A model generated the notes under the pieces. That model was not told where the DNA came from. It did no database searches and saw only the letters and a list, made by a program, of their open reading frames with translations. Both the position numbers and the translations under genes were made by a program. From UBA5972 sp964600965 (GTDB taxonomy: Bacteria > Pseudomonadota > Alphaproteobacteria > Rhodobacterales > Rhodobacteraceae), in contig CAZRLO010000044.1 in NCBI GenBank assembly GCA_964600965.1, forward strand, positions 1 to 22,465: DNA of 22,465 bases. Direction: 5' to 3'. How positions within the stretch are numbered: position 1 is the first letter of the stretch; every line of letters begins with the position of its first letter. Positions 15,975-22,465 of this stretch are shown piece by piece.

Positions 15975-17974
15975 TGGGCGGGCGCAGCGCGAAAACCCCT
16001 TTCTCGTCCGTTCTGGTGGCCAACCGGGGCGAAATCGCATTGCGGATCATGCGCACCGCCCGTTCCATGGGCCTGCGAACGATCGCGGTGTTTACCGATG
16101 CGGACAGCGACGCGGAATATGTCGCTTTCGCGGACGCAAGCGTTCGCATCGGCGACGGTCCGCCGGCTTCATCCTATCTGGCGGTCGACCGTATCCTTGA
16201 CGCGGCGCGCCAGACCGGGGCGGCGGCGATCCATCCGGGTTACGGGTTCCTTTCGGAAAACGCCGATTTCGCGCGTGCCGTCACCGATGCCGGTCTGATC
16301 TTCGTCGGCCCTCCGCCTGATGCCATCGCGGCGATGGGCAACAAGGCCGAAGCCAAGCGCCGGATGATCGCGGCGGGCGTTTCATGCGTTCCCGGGTATC
16401 AGGGTCGCGGGCAATCGGACAAGGCATTGCGGGACGCCGCCAACAAGATCGGCTATCCGGTGATGGTCAAGGCGGCATCGGGCGGCGGTGGCCGGGGGAT
16501 GCGGCTGGTATCCCGGGCGGGCGCGTTGAAATCGAACCTTGCCGACGCCCGCGCCGAGGCATCCAGCGCCTTCGGTTCGGACGAACTGATCCTGGAACGC
16601 GCGTTCCTCGGCCCGCGCCATGTCGAGATCCAGGTCATTTCCGACAAATATGGCCATACCATCCATCTGGGCGAGCGGGATTGCTCGTTGCAGCGTCGCC
16701 ACCAGAAAGTCGTTGAAGAGGCGCCCTCGCCCGCTGTCTCGTCCCGACTGCGCGCGCGCATGGGCCGCGCGGCGGTCGATGCGGCGAACGCCATCGGTTA
16801 TGTCGGTGCCGGTACCGTCGAATTTTTGCTTACACCGGATGGCGATTTCTATTTTCTGGAGATGAACACCCGCCTTCAGGTCGAACATCCGGTCACCGAG
16901 ATGGTCACCGGCACCGATCTGGTCGCCCTGCAATTCGACATGGCGGCGGGCCAGAAACTGCCCTGCGAACAGGACCAGATCACGCTTGACGGCCACGCGA
17001 TCGAGGCCCGCCTTTACGCCGAAGACCCCGAAAACGATTTTCTGCCCGGCGCGGGCCGGATCAAGCTCTATCAACACCCAACGGGGACCGGCATCCGCGC
17101 GGATAACGGCATTCGGTCCGGGCAGGTCGTGTCGGCGGAATACGATCCGATGCTGGCCAAGATCATCGCCCATGGCGCAACCCGCGAACAGGCAAGGTTG
17201 CGCCTGATCGAGGCCCTGCAATCCACCGCCGTTTTCGGTCTCCGGACCAATCGTGATTTTCTGATCGAATTGCTGAGCACTGACGCGTTTGCACGGAACG
17301 ACGTGTCCACCGCCTTTATCGGCGACCACCTGAGCGCGCGCAAAGTCATGCCCGCCGCCATCCGTTTTGATCTGGTGGCGATCGCCGCCGCGCTGGCCTT
17401 GCGCGAAATGCAGACACGGTCGTTCCGGCGGTCGCTGATGACGGACCGGGCGACCCTGGGATGGGGCAGCCCGGGGTTTCTGGAATCCCGGATGAAACTG
17501 GCAACCGGGGATCGTCAATTCGACATCGGTCTGCGTCTGGATCGTTCGGGTGAACTGGTAATCCGCAACGGGGATCAAACGGCACTGGCGCTTTTTCGCG
17601 ATGACGATCTGTGGCTCGACGGCCGGAAATGCCACATCGCGGCGTTCCGGATGACCGAGCGGCATCTTCATCTGGCGACCGGTTCCACAACCGTGGTTTT
17701 TTACCGTGTGACCCATGCCCGTTCCGGCGAAACCGCGGCCGGCGAAGGTCGCGTTCTGGCACCGATGCACGGAAATCTGGTGGAAATACTTGTGTCGCCG
17801 GGCGAAATTGTTACCCGAGGTCAACGCATGGCGGTGCTGGAGGCCATGAAAATGCGCCATGATCTGCCTGCAACCGCCAGCGGCGTCGTCGCAACGGTCA
17901 ATGCGGTGGCGGGCCAGCAGGTCCGCGCCGGTGATCCGCTGTTTGATATCGAGATGGACGAGGGAACCGATTGA
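15974..17974 (+). CDS. Acyl-CoA carboxylase, biotin carboxylase plus biotin carrier (alpha) subunit
   Basis: 666 residues from the ATG at 15974, which overlaps the previous stop (TGATG); a GTG one codon earlier is also possible. Domains: N-terminal biotin carboxylase (SSVLVANRGEIALRIMRTAR), ATP-grasp domain with glycine loop KAASGGGGRGMR, GERDCSLQRRHQKVVEEAPS, and EMNTRLQVEHPVTE with the catalytic Glu and Arg; then a linker domain and a C-terminal biotinyl domain with EAMKM, biotin on Lys626. It carboxylates its own biotin with ATP and bicarbonate and passes it to the carboxyltransferase encoded just upstream. Length fits MccA, AtuF or PccA types. The stop overlaps the next ATG by one base. 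Confidence 0.95.
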   Translation: MGGRSAKTPFSSVLVANRGEIALRIMRTARSMGLRTIAVFTDADSDAEYVAFADASVRIGDGPPASSYLAVDRILDAARQTGAAAIHPGYGFLSENADFARAVTDAGLIFVGPPPDAIAAMGNKAEAKRRMIAAGVSCVPGYQGRGQSDKALRDAANKIGYPVMVKAASGGGGRGMRLVSRAGALKSNLADARAEASSAFGSDELILERAFLGPRHVEIQVISDKYGHTIHLGERDCSLQRRHQKVVEEAPSPAVSSRLRARMGRAAVDAANAIGYVGAGTVEFLLTPDGDFYFLEMNTRLQVEHPVTEMVTGTDLVALQFDMAAGQKLPCEQDQITLDGHAIEARLYAEDPENDFLPGAGRIKLYQHPTGTGIRADNGIRSGQVVSAEYDPMLAKIIAHGATREQARLRLIEALQSTAVFGLRTNRDFLIELLSTDAFARNDVSTAFIGDHLSARKVMPAAIRFDLVAIAAALALREMQTRSFRRSLMTDRATLGWGSPGFLESRMKLATGDRQFDIGLRLDRSGELVIRNGDQTALALFRDDDLWLDGRKCHIAAFRMTERHLHLATGSTTVVFYRVTHARSGETAAGEGRVLAPMHGNLVEILVSPGEIVTRGQRMAVLEAMKMRHDLPATASGVVATVNAVAGQQVRAGDPLFDIEMDEGTD

Positions 17975-18771
17975 TGGAGCAGGCCGAAGATTTCCGCGCC
18001 GAATGCAGGGCGCTTGCCGAAATCCTGATGCCGCTTGACGACGCGGATTTCGCCACGATCACCCAATTCAAAGCGTGGTCGGTTGACGACGTGATCGGCC
18101 ATTTGCACATGTTCAACGTCGCTGCCGAACTGACGCTGAGGGACGGCGCGGCGTTCCGGCGGTTCTTTGCGCCGCTTGCTGCGGGTCTGGCGCAAGGCAA
18201 TTCTCTTTTGCAGATGCAGGCCGGGTTTCTGGACGGATTGGCGGGCGCACGATTGCGCGAAACATGGTTGCAGGTCGCCGAACGAACGGCCGACCAATAT
18301 GCCGCCAGCGATCCGAAACTCAGGCTCAAATGGGCCGGTCCGGATATGAGCGCACGTTCCGCAATTACCGCCCGGCAGATGGAGACCTGGGCCCACGGTC
18401 AGGAAATTTTCGACGTTTTCGGGATCAAGCGAACAGAGACCGACCGGATCCGCAATATCGCACATCTGGGCGTGCAGACCTTTGGTTGGTCGTTTGCCAA
18501 CCGCAATCTTCCGGTCCCCGAACCCCCACCGTTCGTAGAACTGACAGCACCTTCGGGCGCGATTTGGCGGTGGGGTGAACCGCAAACCAACAACCTCGTA
18601 TCCGGCAGCGCGGTTGAATTCGCGCAAGTGGTCACGCAAGCCCGGAATATCGACGACACGACATTGACGGTGCGGGGAAAGGTCGCCAGCGACTGGATGC
18701 GGATCGCGCAATGCTTTGCCGGGCCGCCGGAAACCCCGCCGAAACCGGGCACCAGATTTCGTCAGGGCTGA
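17974..18771 (+). CDS. TIGR03084-type metal-binding protein (DinB / mycothiol-maleylpyruvate isomerase fold)
   Basis: 265 residues. The ATG at 17974 overlaps the carboxylase alpha stop (TGATG), so it is the last gene of the operon. The N-terminal part is a DinB-like four-helix bundle with the expected metal ligands: WSVDDVIGHLHMFN (first His) and RQMETWAHGQEIFD (Glu and His of the E-x3-H pair). The C-terminal part, ending in SDWMRIAQCFAG, fits the sterol-carrier-like tail of this family. Such proteins are related to thiol-dependent maleylpyruvate isomerases, but no reaction is proven for this subgroup. Tight coupling to a carboxylase and AtuA suggests a step in the same pathway, perhaps isomerisation or thiol transfer on a CoA ester. 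Only the fold and operon placement are well supported. Confidence 0.82.
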   Translation: MEQAEDFRAECRALAEILMPLDDADFATITQFKAWSVDDVIGHLHMFNVAAELTLRDGAAFRRFFAPLAAGLAQGNSLLQMQAGFLDGLAGARLRETWLQVAERTADQYAASDPKLRLKWAGPDMSARSAITARQMETWAHGQEIFDVFGIKRTETDRIRNIAHLGVQTFGWSFANRNLPVPEPPPFVELTAPSGAIWRWGEPQTNNLVSGSAVEFAQVVTQARNIDDTTLTVRGKVASDWMRIAQCFAGPPETPPKPGTRFRQG

Positions 18772-18959
18772 GCACCATTTGCCCCAATCCGCGTGACCGT
18801 CCCGCCGCTGATCCGGTGGACCGCAATTTCTGCGCCGATGTGCAAGATATGCGGTCAAGTCAGCGGCACAATTCCGCGAAAGTTCCGATCGTCGGGCAAG
18901 TCGCCGATCAAGGCAAACAGCCAAACTGCTTCAATACCGCCGACAAATCGAAAGGATGG

Positions 18960-19035
<76 letters not shown>

Positions 19036-19041
19036 ATTCCG

Positions 19042-19062
19042 GGTGCCGCAAATCGCGGCACC
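19042..19062. other. Hairpin between the TIGR02300 gene and tRNA-Ala
   Basis: Exact 8-base arms GGTGCCGC and GCGGCACC enclose AAATC. It lies 6 bases upstream of the tRNA 5' end on the minus strand. No U tract follows, so it may protect the 3' end of the upstream mRNA or mark tRNA processing rather than act as an intrinsic terminator. Confidence 0.45.
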
Positions 19063-19113
19063 GGTGGTTGTGTAGGGAACCCGGCTTCCCGGATCAAGAT
19101 CAAAATGCGCCGC

Positions 19114-19452
19114 TCAGCTTTCGTTCTGATCGCTTGGCATGTCGGCGATTTCTTCCAGGTTCACGGTGTCGTCGTCGTCTTCCTCTAGCAGATCGTCCCC
19201 CAGATCTTCGGCGTTCGAATCGTCTTCGTCGTCCAGAACATCGGCATCGGTTTCCTCGGTGTCGGCGGGTGCCGGCGTCAGTTCCTTGACCTCTTTAACG
19301 GGTGCGGCAGATCTCGATTTCTGTTGCGTCAGGCTCGCAACGTCGAAAGTGGCGCCGCAGGACGGGCAGGTCATCGGGTCTTGTTGCAGGTCATAAAAGC
19401 GGACGGTGCATTTCGGGCACGCGCGTTTCACGCCCCATTCTTCTTTGGGCAT
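19114..19452 (-). CDS. TIGR02300 / FYDLN-acid zinc-ribbon protein
   Basis: 112 residues, a small alphaproteobacterial protein of unknown function. It begins MPKEEWGVKRACPKC and has a four-cysteine zinc ribbon, Cys12-x2-Cys15 and Cys29-x2-Cys32, around the family motif RFYDL and DPMTCPSCG. From about residue 55 it is a Pro/Ala/Glu linker and a very acidic tail with runs of Asp and Glu. This arrangement is the hallmark of the family. GAGG lies 9 bases before the ATG. It is divergent from the YgjP-like gene and upstream of tRNA-Ala. A role in nucleic-acid or protein binding through the ribbon is only inferred. Confidence 0.93.
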   Translation of the reverse strand: MPKEEWGVKRACPKCTVRFYDLQQDPMTCPSCGATFDVASLTQQKSRSAAPVKEVKELTPAPADTEETDADVLDDEDDSNAEDLGDDLLEEDDDDTVNLEEIADMPSDQNES

Positions 19453-19515
19453 CTTGTTACCTCTTCAGGTTCAATTCTCGACGTTGCGCGCCACCTGACA
19501 CATCCCGACCACCCT

Positions 19516-19521
19516 TGTCAA
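19516..19521 (-). promoter_or_regulatory. Possible -35 box of the TIGR02300 gene
   Basis: A perfect TTGACA on the minus strand, 64 bases before the ATG. No good TATAAT stands 16-18 bases downstream, so this is only half a promoter. Confidence 0.3.
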
Positions 19522-19565
19522 AGCCTTTGAGCGGCGGTGGGCCGACCGCAAAAATCCCGGCCAAT

Positions 19566-19594
19566 ACCGGAATTCGGTTTACGACAATTCCGGT
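19566..19594. promoter_or_regulatory. Inverted repeat just upstream of the YgjP-like gene
   Basis: Exact 9-base arms ACCGGAATT (19566-19574) and AATTCCGGT (19586-19594) are separated by 11 bases and end 18 bases before the YgjP-like ATG. It could be an operator half-site pair or a leader hairpin; nothing marks which. Confidence 0.45.
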
Positions 19595-19612
19595 GCAGAT
19601 TAGCCTCTGCGC

Positions 19613-20299
19613 ATGCAGGAAACATTCGCCATCGGGCAACCTCCGATCCTTGTAAATATCCGGAAATCAATGCGTGCCAAAAGAATATCGTTGCGGGTTT
19701 CCAACAGCGGAGATGGTGTCAGCCTTACGATTCCGGGCACCATACCGATCACGCAGGCCATTGATTTCGCCCGACAAAAAGAACCATGGCTGCGCAAGGC
19801 GCTGGCGCGGACCGTGCCGCCGGTGATCCCGGAAATCGGCGGAACGCTGCGGTTTGAGGGCCGCGATCTGGTAATCGCGCGCAACTCCGGCGGCAAGGTT
19901 CGGGTGACCGGCGACCGGATCGAGGTTCCCGGCAGGCCCGCGGAACTTGGCGTTCGACTGCGCAAGTTTTTCGAATTCAGCGCCCGCGCGCGGTTTGGCC
20001 AGGCCTCGGTGCAGTATGCGGAAATTCTGGGGCGGACAATCGGGCGCATCTCGATCCGCGATCCCAAAAGCCGGTGGGGGTCATGCGCGGCCACGGGCAA
20101 CCTGATGTATTCGTGGCGTCTGATCCTGGCCCCGCCGGTCGTGCTGGACTATGTGGCCGCCCACGAGGTTGCGCATCTGGCCGAGCTTAATCATTCGCCG
20201 GAATATTGGGCGATAGTGGCCGGGCTGATGCCGGATTTCCAAACCCATCGCCGCTGGCTGCGAACCAACGGCGCCTCGTTGCATGCGTTGCGGATCTGA
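19613..20299 (+). CDS. YgjP-like (DUF45 / SprT-type) zinc metallopeptidase
   Basis: 228 residues with the YgjP/DUF45 architecture. The N-terminal half is a beta-rich region with RAKRISLRVS; the C-terminal half is the gluzincin-like catalytic domain with SRWGSCAATGNLMYSWRL and the metal motif HEVAH (184-188), followed by LAELNHSPEYW with a third ligand His194. Catalytic Glu185 is present, so it is probably an active zinc peptidase. No signal peptide or membrane span is seen, so it is cytoplasmic. The ATG at 19613 has no clear ribosome site. The physiological substrate of the family is unknown. It is divergent from the TIGR02300 gene. Confidence 0.92.
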   Translation: MQETFAIGQPPILVNIRKSMRAKRISLRVSNSGDGVSLTIPGTIPITQAIDFARQKEPWLRKALARTVPPVIPEIGGTLRFEGRDLVIARNSGGKVRVTGDRIEVPGRPAELGVRLRKFFEFSARARFGQASVQYAEILGRTIGRISIRDPKSRWGSCAATGNLMYSWRLILAPPVVLDYVAAHEVAHLAELNHSPEYWAIVAGLMPDFQTHRRWLRTNGASLHALRI

Positions 20300-20321
20300 C
20301 CTTGAGGCTTGACGAAGCGAA

Positions 20322-20337
20322 AATTGTGATCACAGTT
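20322..20337. promoter_or_regulatory. Candidate GntR operator AATTGTGATCACAGTT
   Basis: A perfect TGTGATCACA core (20325-20334) with near-symmetric flanks lies 5 bases before the GntR ATG. The GT-N4-AC form suits FadR-subfamily GntR sites, suggesting self-regulation. It takes the place of a ribosome site, so the start may be leaderless or a later one may be used. Confidence 0.45.
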
Positions 20338-20342
20338 CACCC

Positions 20343-20990
20343 ATGTCCGATTCCCGGAAATCCAACGAGGCCGGTTCGGCCCATGAAAGGGTCTACAGGA
20401 CATTGCGCCAGCAAATCATGCAAGGCGACCTGCCGCCGGGGCAGGCGCTGACGCTGCGCGGTATCGGCAGCCGTTTCGATGTTTCCATGACGCCCGTGCG
20501 GGGGGCGGTCCAGCGTCTGGTGGCCGAGGGTGCGCTGACGCTTTCGGCCTCGGGGCGGATCACGACGCCGGTTCTGGGGAACGAGCGGCTGGAAGAGCTG
20601 GCCTCGATCCGGGCGTTGCTGGAACCAGAGCTGGCCAGTCGTGCGTTGCCGCGTGCCTATCCGGCGCTGATCGACCGGTTGCGAACGATCAACGGGATCA
20701 TTGGCGAAAGGATCGCCAAGGCGGATTCCACGGGTTACATCCGCAGCAATCTGGATTTTCACCGCACGCTGTATCTCAGGGCGCAGGCACCGGCAATGCT
20801 GGCGATGGCGGAAACGCTGTGGCTGCAAATGGGGCCGACAATGCACCAGCTTTACAGCCGGATGCGCCACGCCGAGCGGCCCGATCATCACCGGACAATC
20901 ATCAGCGCGCTGCGAAACGGAGACGATTCCGCCCTGCGAATGGCGGTGCAGACTGACGTGACGCAGGGCCTCAGAATGTTGACTGCCTGA
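20343..20990 (+). CDS. GntR-family transcriptional regulator, FadR/FCD type
   Basis: 215 residues. The winged HTH at about 12-75 has the typical AHERVYRTLRQQIMQGDLPP opening, then LTLRGIGSRFDVSMTPVRGAVQRLVAEG, and a wing ending GRITTP. The FCD effector domain follows at about 82-205, with RALLEPELASRAL, the metal-type NLDFHRTLY and the HHRTIISALRNGD segment, whose histidines would bind a metal or small acid ligand. The regulated genes are not evident: the neighbour lpd is convergent, 18 bases away, and YgjP is upstream by 43 bases on the same strand. A near-palindrome just before the start points to self-control. The start ATG lacks a Shine-Dalgarno sequence. Confidence 0.9.
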   Translation: MSDSRKSNEAGSAHERVYRTLRQQIMQGDLPPGQALTLRGIGSRFDVSMTPVRGAVQRLVAEGALTLSASGRITTPVLGNERLEELASIRALLEPELASRALPRAYPALIDRLRTINGIIGERIAKADSTGYIRSNLDFHRTLYLRAQAPAMLAMAETLWLQMGPTMHQLYSRMRHAERPDHHRTIISALRNGDDSALRMAVQTDVTQGLRMLTA

Positions 20991-21008
20991 TGACAAGCCC
21001 TTGATTTT

Positions 21009-22394
21009 TCAGGCGTGAATCGCCCCGTCGCCACATGCGAGCGCGGCTTCTCGCATGGCTTCGGAAAAGGTGGGATGCGCGTGGCATGTGCGGGCCAGAT
21101 CCTCGGCGGAGGCACCGAATTCCATGGCGACGCAAACTTCGTGGATCAACTCTCCGGCCGCCGGGCCCATGACGTGACAGCCCAGGATCCGATCCGTTTC
21201 GGCGTCGGCCAGAATTTTTACGAACCCCTCGCCCTGAAAAACCGTCTTGGCGCGGGCGTTGCCCATGAAATTGAACTTGCCGGATTTGTAGGCGCGGCCC
21301 TGTTGCTTTAGCGCTTCCTCGGTCAGACCGACGCTGGCAACCTCGGGCGTTGTGTAAATCACGCCGGGAATTATGTCATAGTTTACATGGCCTTGCTGGC
21401 CCGCAATCGATTCCGCGACCGCGATGCCTTCGTCTTCGGCCTTATGGGCAAGCATCGGCCCGGTGGTCACGTCGCCAATGGCCCAGATGCCGGAAACGCT
21501 GGTTTTACCATGATCCGAAACGATCTGTCCCTGCGGGGTTTTGGCGACACCGATCTCGTCGAGACCAAGGCGGTCGGTAAAGGGTTTTCGCCCGGTTGCG
21601 ACCAGCACCACCTCGGCTTCGAGCATGGCTTCGCTGTCGTCCTTGCGCAGTTTGTAATGGACTTTGGTCTTGGTCTTCAGCTTTTCGACCGACTGCACCG
21701 CCGCCCCCAATATGAACTTAAGCCCTTGTTTTTTCAGACTTCTTTGGAAGGTCTTGCAAATCTCGCCATCCATGCCGGGGGTGATGGCGTCCAGAAATTC
21801 AACGACCGTCACATCGGTACCCAGACGCGCAAAGACCGAGCCCATTTCCAACCCGATCACCCCAGCGCCGATCACGACCATGCTTTTGGGGATTTTCGGC
21901 AGCGAAAGCGCACCGGTGGAGGTGACGACCTGCGTTTCATCCACCGAAACACCCGCCAGATGCGAGGGTTCCGAGCCGGTGGCGATGACGATGTTCCGGG
22001 CGGTATGGGCGTCGTCGCCGACCGTGATTTCACCCTTGCCGGTGATTTTCGCCCAGCCCTGAATATAGTCTACCTTGTTCTTTTTGAACAGAAATTCGAT
22101 GCCGGCGGTGTTCTGGTTGATGATACTGTCCTTATAGGCAAGCATGGCCGGAAAATCGATTTTCGGCGCATTTCCAACCAACCCCATCCTGGCGAAATCG
22201 TGGGTTGCCTCGTGATAGGCGTGGCTTGCATGCAGCAGTGCCTTTGACGGAATGCAACCGACATTCAGGCAGGTCCCACCAAGCGCGCCGCGCCCTTCGA
22301 CGCAGGCGGTTTTGAGGCCAAGTTGGGCCGCACGGATCGCGCAGACATAGCCGCCGGGGCCGCCGCCGATGATGATTACGTCATAGTCTGCCAT
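21009..22394 (-). CDS. lpdA: Dihydrolipoyl dehydrogenase (E3)
   Basis: 461 residues, full length. It re-oxidises dihydrolipoamide with NAD+ in 2-oxo-acid dehydrogenase and glycine-cleavage complexes, as a cytoplasmic homodimer with FAD. Motifs: FAD-binding GGGPGG (10-15), redox disulfide CLNVGC (Cys42 and Cys47) in GGTCLNVGCIPSK, NAD-binding GAGVIGLEMGS, second FAD motif with GIWAIGDVT, and C-terminal HAHPTFSE with the active-site His440 and Glu445. GGAG lies 8 bases before the ATG. It is convergent with the GntR gene. In alphaproteobacteria lpd often ends the sucAB operon; only 71 bases of upstream DNA are present, so whether this copy belongs to 2-oxoglutarate dehydrogenase cannot be seen. 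Confidence 0.96.
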   Translation of the reverse strand: MADYDVIIIGGGPGGYVCAIRAAQLGLKTACVEGRGALGGTCLNVGCIPSKALLHASHAYHEATHDFARMGLVGNAPKIDFPAMLAYKDSIINQNTAGIEFLFKKNKVDYIQGWAKITGKGEITVGDDAHTARNIVIATGSEPSHLAGVSVDETQVVTSTGALSLPKIPKSMVVIGAGVIGLEMGSVFARLGTDVTVVEFLDAITPGMDGEICKTFQRSLKKQGLKFILGAAVQSVEKLKTKTKVHYKLRKDDSEAMLEAEVVLVATGRKPFTDRLGLDEIGVAKTPQGQIVSDHGKTSVSGIWAIGDVTTGPMLAHKAEDEGIAVAESIAGQQGHVNYDIIPGVIYTTPEVASVGLTEEALKQQGRAYKSGKFNFMGNARAKTVFQGEGFVKILADAETDRILGCHVMGPAAGELIHEVCVAMEFGASAEDLARTCHAHPTFSEAMREAALACGDGAIHA

Positions 22395-22416
22395 GATGGT
22401 CTCCAGCCAGTTTTTT

Positions 22417-22452
22417 GTACGTATCGGTCAAAACGTACGCTTGTTGTGTACG
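22417..22452. promoter_or_regulatory. Repeated GTACG boxes upstream of lpdA
   Basis: GTACGT (22417-22422) and ACGTAC (22433-22438) form an inverted repeat with a 10-base spacer, and a third GTACG is at 22448-22452. All lie within 60 bases of the lpdA start. They could be regulator sites for a promoter in this gap or chance repeats; the window ends here. Confidence 0.35.
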
Positions 22453-22465
22453 GTTCATTTTCGCA

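Noticed and set aside
14376..17860. Long minus-strand frames opposite the carboxylase genes (554 and 492 codons)
   Set aside because: Both lie antisense to clearly recognised carboxylase subunits and have atypical composition with no domain.
18772..18959. Small gene or terminator in the 188-base gap before tRNA-Ala
   Set aside because: No frame with a ribosome site and no stem with a U tract was convincing.

Overview
The window looks like the chromosome of an alphaproteobacterium, most likely order Rhodobacterales. It has high GC, a heterotetrameric sarcosine-oxidase operon in the order B-D-A-G, a TIGR02300-type zinc-ribbon protein, a DUF995 protein, and a type III glutamine-synthetase-like gene beside an ammonium-transporter gene. 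I see no insertion sequence, integrase, phage gene, CRISPR array or rRNA. No gene-less stretch exceeds 300 bases.

Layout. (1) 1-4292, plus strand: the end of soxB, then soxD, soxA and soxG, an oxidase of N-methylated amino acids. The delta subunit lacks the cysteines that normally hold zinc, and two perfect palindromes lie between soxB and soxD. (2) 4360-9345, minus strand: a PCuAC copper chaperone, a cytochrome P450 overlapping a GlnT/GmaS-type ligase, a strong terminator, a 56-residue membrane protein, an Amt transporter, and a leader with three back-to-back stem-loops and a possible 21-residue leader peptide. (3) 9486-11810: a secreted DUF995 protein divergent from a regulator that joins a LuxR-type HTH to an alpha/beta-hydrolase fold whose nucleophile is Asn. 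(4) 11829-18771: a TetR regulator divergent from a tightly coupled four-gene operon (AtuA family, carboxyltransferase, biotin carboxylase/BCCP, TIGR03084 DinB-like protein). A palindrome sits in the shared promoter gap. (5) 18960-22465: tRNA-Ala(GGC), TIGR02300 protein, YgjP-like metallopeptidase, GntR regulator and dihydrolipoyl dehydrogenase (minus strand), probably the last gene of a 2-oxo-acid dehydrogenase operon that lies beyond the window.

How the genes may work together. Blocks 1 and 2 fit use of methylated amines as nitrogen and one-carbon sources: the Sox complex removes N-methyl groups to the folate pool, Amt imports ammonium or methylammonium, and the GlnT/GmaS-type ligase fixes it onto glutamate. 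The P450 in that unit has no assigned role. Block 4 encodes a biotin-dependent acyl-CoA carboxylase of the MCC/geranyl-CoA type with an AtuA partner of unknown function, probably for a branched or terpenoid acyl-CoA. The most unusual points are the zinc-less SoxD, the Asn-nucleophile regulator, the structured amt leader, the small protein between amt and glnT, and the minimal AtuA carboxylase operon. All functions are inferred from sequence reading alone.
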